This document shows, one piece after another, positions 12,431 through 23,112 of a stretch of 64,000 bases of DNA. Source of the DNA: Trileptium ribeirensis (Eukaryota; Nematoda; Enoplea; Enoplida; Thoracostomopsidae). The first letter of the stretch is position 1. The number at the start of each line of letters is the position of its first letter. The notes beneath the pieces are model-generated. The model worked only from the letters and a program-made list of their open reading frames with translations. It was not told the DNA's origin and did not search any database. The position numbers and the translations under genes are program-made. The stretch covers positions 1 to 64,000 of the forward strand of contig JASANE010001583.1 of the NCBI GenBank assembly GCA_030248225.1. Direction: 5' to 3'.

Positions 12431-14042
12431 ACGATAGCCGGGGTAGTATGGGCATGGTGTTAGGAAGTTGCGCCATGCAGCTGCGTCACCGGTTATTACA
12501 ATAAAGCCGGCAACACCGAAAACTGCAGTGTGTTCTGTACTTTGGCGATGCGTTGTCGTTTTTGATTGCGCGTACTTATTCGCTTGCTTTGCCAGGTCCC
12601 TTGGCATCCTATTGAGTGCTCATTCTAAGTTTTTTCTTGTTGTTGAGTTTGAGGCTGTCTATGAGTGCAAACAATGGGCCATGAAACCTTTAGAGCCTTC
12701 CTAACGAGAAAACTTTTAGGATAAATTTGAGTACCAAACCATTGATAACCCAAAGAATAGAAAATTGGTGTCACAAATTTAGTTGGAAGGGGTATTTTTT
12801 GAACCGCGTCGTCAGGATGAGTCAAATGGTACCAAAATTTTCGCTGTATCCTCAAAATTGATTAATTTAGGGCTGGGGTATTCTGGGAAATATCCGCCAA
12901 ATGTGCTTTTCTACGCTGTAAAACGCCAACCTACGTGTCAAAATCTACCCACCTCCAATCTATCGTTAAGATAGAAATCAGTTTAGCACGAACATTCATA
13001 TTATTTCCGTGCATCCACATTCACTACATACTCTTTGGAAGTTATAATGCTCCAGGGCACCAAATTGCTGATGTTGGCACAGCAGTTCCTCGCTGATAAC
13101 AGATAGAGTCGCGGCACCCTGTACAAATTGGTGCAACTGTCACAGCAGCTTCTGCAAATTTGTGTAGCTTTCGTGATATATCTACTAGTTGGTGCACCTG
13201 TCATGATAGCATCCACAAATTGATACAATCGGCGTGATAATATCAACTATCGTGATCTTGTCAATCTGGTAGATTGTATGTCCATTGTACACTGTATAAA
13301 GGCTGAATCAAATTGGACCCAATTGTGCCAATCCTTTTTCGAACCAAAAAGTCAGTCAAATTAGGCTCAGTGTGAGCCAATGTAACTATTACTCAATCGA
13401 AACGAAGTTACACTGAGCCAAAATTTGTCTCACTCACTAAGTCGAATAACATCTTGTCTGGGTATTTAACAAACGGCTAGATTAACGTCTCGGGAAACGT
13501 AGTTCATACTTTCCTTGCCCGGTATACGAATAAACTAGTCGTTTACTTCGCAGAAGTATTTATATGGTATACACAGAAACCAGTGCTAGAGCGATTTTCA
13601 CAAAAGCACAGATTTATTACATGGATATATTTTGCCAAAATGCAAGTAAATTTATATTGAAAAAATAAGGTTTGATGTTGTCATCGATGGATGAAGAGAC
13701 TTGGCATTTCCCCGTAACACTGTTCTTCCATTGGGATGCTGTACGGGTAAAATTATTCAAATGTATATATCGTATTTTGTACGAGCCACGCTTCTTTAAC
13801 GAAGATCGGTTCGGATGCGTCGCAAAATGTGGCAATTGTGATGTCGTTCGTCGCTTGGATATGCTGCCGTTATTTCGAACAAGTCGACTTGCAGTGTTCA
13901 AATCGTTCTCCATTGGGTTTTTATGTCGTCTGAGGTTTCTTCCTCCCAGTCGCATTTTCGTTGCCAGAGCCTGTCTAGCCGGCATTTCGGTAGTAATGTT
14001 GCTGGTTGGTAAAACCCAACTAAAGTAACGGTTGTAAAGCGT
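12431..14042. other. No gene recognised; degenerate internal repeats
   Basis: Between 13060 and 13230, words such as caaattggtgcaactgtca recur about every 65 bp in a very imperfect tandem pattern. At 13362-13424, ggctcagtgt and acactgagcc form a short inverted repeat. Overlapping open frames at 13617-14028 exist on both strands. The minus one (MPARQALATKMRLGGRN...) lies just outside the left end of the neighbouring transposon and is not recognisable. Confidence 0.4.
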
Positions 14043-14072
14043 CGACTTTCTCCGAAAACGACGTAACTAACA
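14043..14072 (+). repeat. Left terminal inverted repeat
   Basis: Begins cgactttctccg and ends gacgtaactaaca. It matches the inverted right end with four mismatches. Confidence 0.8.
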
Positions 14073-14240
14073 ATACTTGTATTTTGAGAAAAACTTAATC
14101 AATGTTGAGGCATAGCTAATGAATCAACTGCCCTTCTTTTCGAAATGATATTTTCACACAACGTCCTTCGGCGATCCTGCAGTGTACGTAACGGTTTAAA
14201 ATAGTTGTTTGTTAAGTATTTTGGTCAAACGGATGGAATT

Positions 14241-14270
14241 TGTTAGTTACACCGCCTTCGCAGAAAGTTT
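14241..14270 (+). repeat. Subterminal copy of the TIR motif
   Basis: Reads tgttagttac-accgcc-ttcgcagaaagttt, i.e. the right-end motif in direct orientation, about 170 bp inside the left end. With the left TIR it forms an inverted pair. A further partial copy (cagttacgacgcattcc) follows at about 14284. Confidence 0.75.
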
Positions 14271-14492
14271 TTTATCACTAAAACAGTTACGACGCATTCC
14301 AAAAACAGAAAAAAAAATTGCACATATATGTATATAAAAGCCAAAATAACTACGGGAATTACAACTATACGGTCAAAATCAAAACTAGTTATACAAATCA
14401 TCAATAGTGTACAGTGATAACCGTTACCGTTTTTTGTACTTGTTACTTCACTCGTAAATATTTGTAATATTTCTTTTCTGTCTGCAACCGTA

Positions 14493-16648
14493 TTACTGGG
14501 CCGAAAGTGAGCAAAGATCCGCTTTTTTGTCGGCGTCAATGCCAACTGGTTGAGAATAGAGCTGCCGTAACCTATAATCGAAAATTGAAAAATTTCCACC
14601 CCAGCTCTTGCGAAGCGGGAGCCGTAGAAATTCATCCCTGTAATTCAATTTGACAAAAAACACGCCAACTTCGTTTCTCTGAACCTCAAGTACCCGAAGT
14701 TTGTTCCAATTCATTGTTGGTCCTTCGGAACCATCAGATTTCGTAGTGTTGCGGGACTGTTGAAGCCTGAGATCCGCTGCAGCTTTTTTCAAGTCAAAAA
14801 AGCTGCAATAATCCTTCTCAACAACGTCGTTGTGTAACTTAGCCATTCGAATCATAGTACAATACTGCGGCGGAATCGTAATGGTGCCAGCTTTAGCTTT
14901 CGCTTAATCAATGACAGAATGCACAGAATCGCCCTCATTCTGCCCGTGAAATTTTTCGAAAAAATGGAGCCGAGCCAGTTCCATGGTGCTATCGCTCTTC
15001 CAGACGGTTAATCCCAGCATTGTGGCGATAATGGTATTACGGTTCTGCCCGCTGGTTGAGTCGCAGAACAAAAATACCTTCGTCTTCTTCTGTTGTGAAA
15101 TTGTCTGTAGGAAAGTGAAAACTGCTGACGCTATTTCGTTAGGTCCACGATGACCCTGGTCCTCGGGCCAAAAATAACAATACCTTTTTTTGTTCCCAAC
15201 ATCGAAAATTGTAAGGTTGTAGCAATTTAACTGCCGTTTACAGAACGCTTTGCTAACGTTAGTCCTGGGGCATCCCAAAACTTGTTGCAAATCGAAACAA
15301 GCTAAAGATTTGTTGTCCTGAAGGTTGCTTTTGATACTGTCTTTACAGCTTCGAGCAGCCTGTTTATTACGGATATGTTCGTTGTATTCTTCGATCTGAA
15401 TGTCGCTAACATTGGCTTGGTCGTTATGGTAAGCTTCACAAATGCCACAAGCATCTTTTTTTGGTCGAAAAAAAGCAAGGTTAAAGTCGAAATGAAAAAT
15501 TCGCCAATAAGCTATGTAACCCAACTTTGCTTGGGTAAAAGTGTATCCACATCGACCAGCTCTCATGTTCAGCCAATTAAGGTACATCCGGTACATCTTA
15601 GCAACCGTAAGATCGCCACAAAGATACTGACGCATAGTGTTTGCTCGAGCATAATGGCTTTCGACTCTAGGAAACATATTTATATGTTTCATAGCTAACA
15701 CTTTTGCTTTGAGAATCGACGGACCAATTTGCTTAGCGTGTTTTCCCCGTTTATCTGTGTCTACGGCTCCTGTAGTACCACATTTACTGAGTGCTGTCCG
15801 AACTTGCCGATCATTAATACCTAGCGTGTTAAGGAAAAATTGTTTACATACGGGGAATTTACTATTGGCAGCAGTAAGATATTATTTCAATGTTTTTTCA
15901 ATCAATTTCAATTTCGGTTTCGTCGTGAATCTCCCTTAATAGGCCGCTGTCGATCACTTAGTTCAATATGTTGACAGATAAAATTTTTCTCCAAAGTCAA
16001 GTCACCAGTATCCCAGTAATTGGCCAGTATTGAATCCCTTTGCTGATCCGATATATCCCAACACTGCCGATGGCATGTGAAGCCGCATCGTTTTCCAAGC
16101 TTTCGACGAGCGGGTTTGGGAACGCCGCGGCCTTCGTGGCTTACATAGCTGTGCCCGGTATTACGTATACATTTGGATACAACTTTCTTCCACTGAGCAG
16201 GTCTCGCTTGCCGTTTTGCAGCGGGCTTAATTTCTGGCGCAGGCTCATCAAACGCAAAGTCAGCCTCAGGATCAGGCTGTTCAGGTAAAAATTCAAGCTC
16301 GCTGTGTTCCAAATTGCCATTGTCGCCTAACACAGGGAAATCAGAAGCACCATCGTCATGACCAGCTGGAAGTAGTATATCGGGTTCATACTGTTCACCG
16401 CCATCCTTGACAACTGCTCCATGTTGACCACATGGCACGTCTTCAATGAAATGTTCCCAACAAAAAATTTCGAGGCTTTCAGAGCATGCTGCAAAAATCT
16501 CGCTATTACATCCTTGTACGTCACAATTAGCGTGATGTTCAATATTTCCAAACATACCAATGTGTTCCAATCTTTGCTCATTAAATTGCAAGCGCTGATT
16601 TTTGTCGCTTTGTGTCGGAAGAGTAACATTACTTGGTTGAATCTCCAT
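14493..16648 (-). pseudogene. Transposase-like protein, DUF7869-like family, lightly broken
   Basis: N-terminal segment 16648-15908: a Cys/His cluster (C42, C47, C55, C63, H66, C73, H76) of zinc-finger type, an acidic Pro-rich linker, then KKVVSKCIRNTGHSYVS and a C-F-T-C-H-R-Q-C motif followed by QQRDSILANYWDTGD. A frame change plus an in-frame TAA near 15885-15925 separates this from VCKQFFLNTLGI. The core (15701-14904) has FPRVESHYARANT, RPKKDACGICEAY, CFDLQQVLGCPR, YFWPEDQGHRGPNEIAS, FLFCDSTSGQN and NEGDSVHSVID. One TAA at 14904-14906 interrupts the continuing frame, which resumes AKAKAGTITIPPQY and runs to 14493. These ordered motifs match a widespread invertebrate protein family that carries the DUF7869-type domain (memory, not a search). 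The DLQ, CDS-x-SGQN and NE-x-D-S-x-HS acidic residues would be my candidate DDE-like triad. Only two or three lesions suggest recent death. Confidence 0.75.
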
Positions 16649-17379
16649 CTTTTCTGTTGTACGATGAACTGAACGGCGAATGCTAGAACATCATTGACCA
16701 CGCTTTGGATATCGTCATTTAAGCTGCGAAAATTGCAAGCGGCATTTCCGATTCCGAAGCTGAACCCAGTTCCGACGACGATTTGTTCTAAAAGATTACA
16801 CTCCTTAATAGGAATACTGGTAATAAACGAGTATTTAATAAATTTTTTTATAAACACATTTTCAGTATTTGTTTTTAAGTACAGTTTTAATGTTATTCAA
16901 GCGATTTTGCTATACTGCTTTACAACTCTGCTATAAACCAAACGGTAGTTGGGATCTCGCAGATGGAAACGCTTCTAGATTTCACACAGCACACATTGCG
17001 TCTAACAAGTGACATTAATAACGCCAAATAAAATCATAGTAAAAATAAACGTACATGTGAAAAGCAAATCCGGGTTCATGTTGTTATACATGTGCTGCTA
17101 TAAAACACTAAAGTGGTGGTCTATTGATACTAAAATTACATTCCCGCGCAACACAGAAGATATTAAATTAGCGGTATCTCATTAGGACTGATTTTGGAAA
17201 AAGAATGTACTTATTTAACTCATGACATATTCTTAAAACTTACCACTAATGCTTACAAAGTACTCATACAAAACATAATAGCCGCTTTGCTGCGAATCCA
17301 TGAGCAATAATATATAGTATCTGAGATTTAATATTCAGAGATAAAGAAAAAATCAATATACAATCAAATATTATAAAAT

Positions 17380-17643
17380 TTAATGTTTGCATCGTCTGTT
17401 TACCTCCGAAGGAAGGTAGCTATCTTCTTCATCATCGGATGGTACTTCAAACGCTACGACACGACCAGTATACCATATTCGTTCGCCCGGCCACCACATC
17501 TTTACAGCTGTCCCGATTTTTAAAATATCGTCACCACAATTCACTGGCTGAAGTTCGCTTGCAAAAACCACATTCTCAGAATTATCGCAATCCCAATTCA
17601 CCAATACATCCAAACTAATAGTCGATTTCAAATTAAACACCAT
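17380..17643 (-). CDS. Small ORF inside the transposon, possible first exon of the transposase
   Basis: An 87-codon frame starting MVFNLKSTISLDVLVNWD, with VVFASELQPVN and GTAVKMWWPGERIWYTGRVV, then an acidic SDDEEDSYLPSE. The V-K-x-W-W...WYTGRV pattern recalls small beta-barrel (tudor/chromo-like) folds often placed ahead of BEN or transposase domains. That is a resemblance only. A GAG|gtaaac donor-like site sits at 17404/17403, so the piece could be an 80-codon exon spliced toward 16648. It lies between the TIRs and on the same strand as the transposase, which supports it being part of the element rather than a host gene. An unrelated fortuitous ORF is the alternative. Confidence 0.45.
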   Translation of the reverse strand: MVFNLKSTISLDVLVNWDCDNSENVVFASELQPVNCGDDILKIGTAVKMWWPGERIWYTGRVVAFEVPSDDEEDSYLPSEVNRRCKH

Positions 17644-17727
17644 ATTCTATGTTATACTAAGAAATTCAAGCGCTATTACATTAGATTTTGTAAAGAAACC
17701 TGAAAGCATATAACATTTTACACTTAC

Positions 17728-17778
17728 GTCACTTTAGCATAAATACTATAGCACATTATAAATTTATGCTAAAGTGAC
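17728..17778. repeat. Perfect 17-bp inverted repeat (hairpin) of TIR-like motifs
   Basis: Arms gtcactttagcataaat (17728-17744) and its exact reverse complement (17762-17778) are separated by 17 bp. Each arm is a variant of the TIR motif (ttacgtcactttcgcag). A third copy (gacactttagcataat) follows at about 17806. Confidence 0.9.
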
Positions 17779-17958
17779 CTAACTGATGTGTTACACAGTT
17801 ACGACACTTTAGCATAATAATATTACCAATTTTCAGTTACGTCAAAAAAGAATTCATAATATCTTTGCAGCTACTTTAGTTACTCTTACGCCTCTTTTGC
17901 AGAAATATTCTATTGGGCGGGAAATTTATCGCAACGTGTTATTTCAATTTTACGCAAA

Positions 17959-17988
17959 TGTTAGTTACGTCACTTTCGCAGAAAGTTG
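17959..17988 (-). repeat. Right terminal inverted repeat
   Basis: Plus-strand sequence tgttagttacgtcactttcg continues to gcagaaagttg. It contains its own small palindrome (actttc-gcn-gaaagt). Confidence 0.8.
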
Positions 17989-18061
17989 GTAGAATATTGA
18001 TGCTACAACGTGAAGGATCGATCTTCTCGTGTAAGGGTTGTGTCGAGCAATGTTTACCAAT

Positions 18062-18820
18062 ATAATGCGGCGTTTACGTTATAAAACGCCCGCCATGTGG
18101 AAGATTTGGTGACTGTGCATTCACGGCCATACCATATTGCATGGTAGTCGGAAGGCTATACTATTCAGCACAACTAATGGTGTCGCGGAAACCGTGTACA
18201 TTATACTATGGTGTCCTCGACACCTATAATTGAACAGTAGTTTAAAAAAGGCGGGAAAATTAGCTAAGTCATATTGGAAAATATTTACGCTAATTCATTG
18301 TATCCCATAAACCGTGCCAAAGGACCCATGTCACCTTTAGGGGCCGGACGTTATAACGTTAGAAAAAAAGAACAGTTTAGATCGGGGGGTTCGGGGGCGG
18401 CAGCCCCCCCCCTTAGGCTTACGATTAGTACAAGTGTTAAAATAGGGACCTTATTTTAGGCTAAGACTAATGCCTTGGCTTAGTATATCGAGAACAGCAT
18501 GGCGTGCATTTCACTTCCGCCCCTAAAGGTTACATTGGCCGTTTAAATCTTTGCGTAGGAAGCGCATGGTTAAAGCTCGCATTGTATAAACGCCCTACAA
18601 CGGAAAAAACGACAAGGCATCTTGCCAAAGGACATTCATCACTGCTTGTCAGAAGTTTAAGGTTTTCATGACACCATACATAAATGCTCCGAAGCACCAC
18701 AGAAAACACCTTAGAATACAGTGCTGGTGTTCTGTACACTATATTGTTAACGGTATTACGCAGGCTGTACGTGGACAAAACTTCCACATGGCGGGAAACT
18801 TATAACGTAAACGCAGCATA
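18062..18820. mobile_element. Inverted-repeat DNA element (MITE-like), about 0.76 kb
   Basis: Left arm 18062-18103 (ataatgcggcgtttacgtta ... ccgccatgtggaag) is matched by the inverted right arm 18781-18820 (cttccacatggcggg ... taacgtaaacgcagcat) over about 38 bp with few differences. The interior has no convincing ORF and contains a C/G-rich tract (18385-18415). Its right edge stops only about 17 bp from the truncated 3' side of a BEL/Pao relic, so it may have inserted there or mediated the loss. The superfamily is unknown; a clear target duplication was not seen. Confidence 0.65.
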
Positions 18821-18836
18821 AATCGTATCGTCTTTG

Positions 18837-20150
18837 CTATATCACGTCAATCCAAGCACTTACGCTTTCCTTGAATGTATTTATGCTTTCGTCGGAAATT
18901 TTGTACACCACAGTATAGCTGTTCGAGCAAAGTTCGTGTAGGCGTATGGCGGCTTCTTCGAATGGGGACTTCATTTGCTCCACGATTCGTTTCGCTTCAT
19001 TGTCATTCCCAGCGCTGAATGTTACATTGTCGACGTAAGTATACATGTCGCCAACAATATTTCTTGCTACTTCATGTAGTACTAATCGTTTCACTGCGTA
19101 GATGATTTTGGAATGTCGTCGCTAGTAGGAATGGACTTTCAGTCGCTCCGAACGAAACCATACGGAATCTGTATATTGTTACGTAGTGCTTCGTCGACAT
19201 TTTCGATGGCATCTTAAGCCGAAAACATTGGTTTCGTCTAATTTGCTTGCTGGAAGTGCTACTTGCAAAAACGCCACATAGACGTGGACCATAATAGCAG
19301 TCGGGTTGGCTCGGAATCTGATTAAGACATCGCGTAGATGTGGTAGCGCTGCCAGACCACGGTAGGCGTACTAATTCAACGATGGGTGTTCCTTTCGTTT
19401 TTGACTGATGCGTCGTAGACTACACGTACTTTCGTCGTATTGCTTGAAGCTTTCACTACAGTGTAATGAGGCAACTAATGGCATGGGTGACCAGCTCAAT
19501 CTTTAATTAGCACATCTTCGATGATTCTTTTTGTGATCTGATTAAAGATGACTTCATGATATTTGAGAGCCATACTCGTAACCTTCTTGTTTCGAAATTA
19601 TATTCTAGACAATTCGGCGGGAACTTTGTAGTTCGGTGCTACTTCTGCTCCATACGCCATAGTATCCGTTTCCGTGGAACACTGTGCCATTGAAACGATC
19701 CAAACTCTTATTTTCGTTATCTTCATGTGGATCGTTCGGATTCGATTTGGTTTGATTCCAGTCAAGGCGATTGGGCTCGGTATTCTGTAACTCCTTTCGG
19801 ACATACAGAACAGTATCGATGAATCGTCGAAGCCGTTGTTTGAACTACCGTACCTGTCCCCTTGTCCGACTCCAATCAGCGCTCAGCATTCTGCTGTTCT
19901 TTTACGTTATGCAGAACAGTGTGGATTAATCGTCGAAGTCGTTGGTTGAACTTTCGTACGTATCACCCAGCAAAAGCCCCGATGTTGAATATATGACTGG
20001 TGTCGTATCCACGATATAGAGTGACGTCCCACTGGCTAGATCCCGGGAAAATTCGCTACTGTTTCTTCTGAATCTTTGAAATGTTCTGCCGATGAAGGTC
20101 TCTTGGCATTGACCATGGACAGATCTTATCTGAATAGTGATTCAAGTAGA
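18837..20150 (-). pseudogene. BEL/Pao LTR retrotransposon pol relic (reverse transcriptase)
   Basis: Minus-strand frames, with frameshifts and stops between them, give the BEL/Pao RT order. Around 19650-19560 is NYKVPAELSRI; then LPHYTVVKASNTTKVRVVYD (about 19480-19420, cf. YLPHH-VV...TTK-RVVFDAS); then PHLRDVLIRFRANP and a VYVAFLQVALP segment (AFLQI motif); then FGATESPFLLATTFQNHL (about 19145-19090, cf. FGV-SSPFLLAAT---HL). Finally the 18837-19094 frame carries YTYVDNVTFSAGNDNEAKRI, the YVDD catalytic box with D changed to N. The copy ends abruptly at 18837 beside the inverted-repeat element. It has no protease or RNase H side and no LTRs that I can find. It is dead because of the frame breaks and the YVDN active site. 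Confidence 0.8.
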
Positions 20151-21933
20151 ACTTAGCAGTCGGTTGTCAGCGGCGTTGTGTTTGTCCACAGTAATGTATT
20201 TCATTGGTCCATCGAATATCCATCACGAACAGGGGCGTATTTAGGGGACTACTGAGGGCTTAGCCCCCCCAGTTTCGAAATCTAGCCCCCCAGCTTGAGC
20301 TTTTACCGCAAAGTCTGTTCGCCGCTCCGCTATGCTTATACGTGAGTTTCTAATTAAAGTTTTATTAAAGTTCTATATTGGGTGCGCTTCCCAATCTAAA
20401 CCTTGTTTTTCCTTCACAAATCCATTCACACAAATAATGCAACAAACATTTCGATCCATTCATATTATCGAATTGCAATAATTTCCCGTTATTTTTTGAG
20501 TGACGTATAGTCTAACTTTGGTATTTAATAATGTGTTTGGGCTTGTTCTTTTATTATATTCTTTCGATATATATAGGTTCAACGGTTCAGCTGTAAAGTA
20601 TAACCATAATTATATTGCCATTAATTATAGTATTGCTGTAGACATTAATTTCTGTATGTTGTATAGTATTGCTGTTGGCTTTAATATATTTGAAAAGGAA
20701 ATTTTCTGATATGTATGGCCGTAAATATAATACGCCAGTAAACTTAATATACGCCCAGCCAGAATTCTATTTCGTAAAAAGCGACCGGTGACCGTAATGC
20801 ATTGTTATGAAATAAACCGTGGCTTTGCCATTAATTTTTTGCTAACGATATTCGGTCAGATTTCGATTTCGTGCTGTAAATTCAATTTTGTAGTAGAATT
20901 AAAATATTCCTTTTGTTAATTCGTAGCAAAATCGTGAAATAACACACCAAAAGCGTAACGTACCGAAAATCCACGTTCTTGAAATGCACTGACCTAGTTA
21001 GCTTCGTGTTCTAAAACAGAATACTCGTCTTTAGAGGTGGTAAATCATGCTGTTCGCGAAGCGCTGTATCTGCTTCCACGAAATAGTTCGCGACCAGTAA
21101 TATTATACAGCACTAAAGCAAATACCAACTTTTGATTTTATCACCAGCGATTTCTAACAACAAACTCTGACATTAAATGCAAATATATTTTCTAGACCAA
21201 CACATGCTGTGTTCGCGAACAGTTGGTCAGAGTATGATGATACGCTGTATCAAATCGTATTGTTCCGCAGATACGTAAGACAAACCCATAACACTATGCC
21301 ATAAGATCATACATGCTAAGCTACAGGGTTTTAGGTGAGTAGCCGCGTCGGGGGGGGGTCGCAAACAGTTGTGTTGAATATTATTAAGTTCAACTAAATC
21401 AAACTAAGTCTCGCATAGTATAGTCAAGTTATATTGGCGAACAACCATCGATACGCACGCGTTACCTAGTCTGTATGTTTGTTCGCTAACAAAATTTGAC
21501 GTCGGGTGTTATACTGTTCCCGAATGCTATACGCGAGTGCTATGTTCATCAATTAAAATCTGTAAAAGTATGTTCAATAACAACTCAATAATTTCATTAA
21601 AATGTTCGGTAACATTGCTCATACGCTTTGGGACTCGTGACGCGTTTTTTGAACCGCTTCAAAATGGATATGGAATCGCAAAAATGTTCTAATACCGATT
21701 TTTTGGGAATGACAAAAGAGGATAGTTGCTGAACGCATACAAAGTTTAGTCTCGCATAACAATAGGCGGCCTTAAGGGGGCAAGAAGCCCGGGCCAACGC
21801 TTTTTAGAGCCCCGCGTACACGCTCATGCATATTCACACAAAACTTATCATGGAGATAAAGATCTCCACATGGATGGGACGGTGTGGGATTAGCTTTTGT
21901 TGATGCGATCCCCATCCCGCCGTGGCCATATAC
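20151..21933. other. No gene recognised
   Basis: At 20230 a hAT-terminus-like phrase (caggggcgtatttagggg) occurs without a partner end. At about 21055-21225 the palindromic word gttcgcgaac and variants recur three or four times. A G-run (21351-21358) and AT-rich filler make up the rest. The 20500-20709 frame has no recognisable motif. Confidence 0.4.
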
Positions 21934-23112
21934 CAGAGAGTAACCGGAATTCAGGTTCCGGCGAAAATCCTGTTCCGGTTACGGTTCCGGCAAAGGGCAA
22001 AAACCATACGGGAACCGGAGTTCCGATTTAAAAATTTTGTTTGAAATTTTGTACATTTTTGCTTCTTCTGTGGTCCAAATATAATTGTAATATATCCAAT
22101 GATCAACCTCCAATACAACCAAGCAAAAGAAAATATTAACTCAGCAATTTGCGATGTGAAACGTAAGTAGGGCATATAAATTCAGTAGGAATTTTGCATC
22201 TTAGCCTGCAAGAGTTCGCAAACAAATCAAAGCCAGATCGATGCTTGTAGCAGCTATTTTACACATTCAGAAGTTTGCGGAGTATGTTCGAATTAAACCG
22301 GTCCAACTCAGTAATACAATATGGATTACGTAGAAGTACTTAGTGTAAGCTTAGTAAACATAAATTGCGTCACGAGCCAGCCAGTCCGCTTGTAAACTTT
22401 GTCAACCATTCCATATCGAAGCAAAGTAAACGTTATCTGCAGCGCCTTAGCTGTGAACTGTATTTATTGAAACTGTGCGAGCAATATCACAGTTTGTATC
22501 ATTTATAGCATTCAGATCAGTGGCGGCGAAACGTTGAGAAAAGTGGCGACCAACTAAAAGGAGCGAGTACCAAAAATTGTATAAAAATAGTGTAACTGCC
22601 TGCATAGAATACAAGCCTGCTTTTATAGATACAACGTACGCAATGACGTGTAACAAGTAATTCGAGTAACAAGTAATTCGAGAAGTGTGCAGTGGCATTC
22701 AAAATGCGTGAGTCGAAGTTGGGCTGAGTCAAAACTGGACTCCGCATGACCTGACTCAGGAGAGAAGACATCATCATCAGAAAGCATGGGATTTTGCAAA
22801 AGTTGGGGCCACTTTCAGTAACATCTTAAAAGTGGGGGCAAAGTCTCCCGGTTCCGTCCCACTGATTCATTTTAGAAAGTTACCATCACTATCATCGAAT
22901 GCTAGCCTAAACAGTCTCTCTGACCATCGATCAGAAAATTTCATTCTATTATTTTCTCTTAGAACCATATAAACCTATACTTTCGAATTTCCTGCAGAAC
23001 AACATGTTACAAACGTATGTGTAGTGAAGGGAGGTGACTGGAGACAGATTGAAAATGTCTATTCTACATGCGTTGTAAGCACAGTCGTTTTGACGCAGTA
23101 AACGCATGCTAT
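21934..23112. mobile_element. Non-autonomous hAT-like element, copy 1 (3' truncated, with a nested insertion)
   Basis: Starts cagagagtaaccggaa and matches the complete element at 53871-55042 along about 0.8 kb: the ccggttccgg-rich end, the ttaaaaattttgtttgaaat block, the tcgatgcttgtagcagc block, the taaattgcgtca block and a gtatgtgtagtgaagggagg block. The match fails after about 23112, so the right end is missing. It is interrupted at 22518-22864 by another, smaller element. Overall divergence is roughly 15-20% by eye, so these are old sister copies. No transposase is encoded. Confidence 0.75.
22518..22864. mobile_element. Nested small hAT-like MITE with CAGTGG ends
   Basis: Begins cagtggcggcgaaacg and ends ccgtcccactg, giving CAGTGG/CCACTG termini typical of hAT elements. 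Flanks are attcagat (22510-22517) and attcattt (22865-22872), an 8-bp target duplication with two differences. The sister repeat at 54466-54480 reads straight through (gcattatgattagaaag) and so supplies an empty site. It is 347 bp with no coding capacity. Confidence 0.75.

Larger units (their letters stand above)
14043..17988 (-). mobile_element. DNA transposon with 30-bp TIRs and a DUF7869-like transposase
   Basis: The ends are inverted repeats: left 14043-14072 and right 17959-17988 (reverse complement) agree at 26 of 30 positions, core gacgtaactaaca preceded by an actttct-ncgaaa block. The pair encloses a 717-codon-scale transposase pseudogene (16648-14493, minus) and a small upstream ORF on the same strand (17643-17380). 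Just inside both ends are further copies of the end motif (14241-14270; 17724-17743; 17761-17779; about 17801-17822; about 17886-17908), as expected of subterminal transposase-binding sites. No target duplication could be recognised next to the TIRs. It looks like a once-autonomous element, disabled by a few lesions rather than wholesale decay. The superfamily is not one I can name with certainty. Confidence 0.75.

Noticed and set aside
13617..14028. Opposed 118-122-codon ORFs left of the transposon
   Set aside because: Mutually overlapping on both strands, outside the TIR, no motif; neither can be preferred.
16327..16857. 176-codon minus-strand ORF
   Set aside because: Overlaps the well-supported transposase frame 16648-15908 on the same strand in another frame and has no family resemblance; a shadow.
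20230..20290. hAT element end (caggggcgtattta)
   Set aside because: No matching inverted end or 8-bp duplication could be found within several kilobases, so no element is called.
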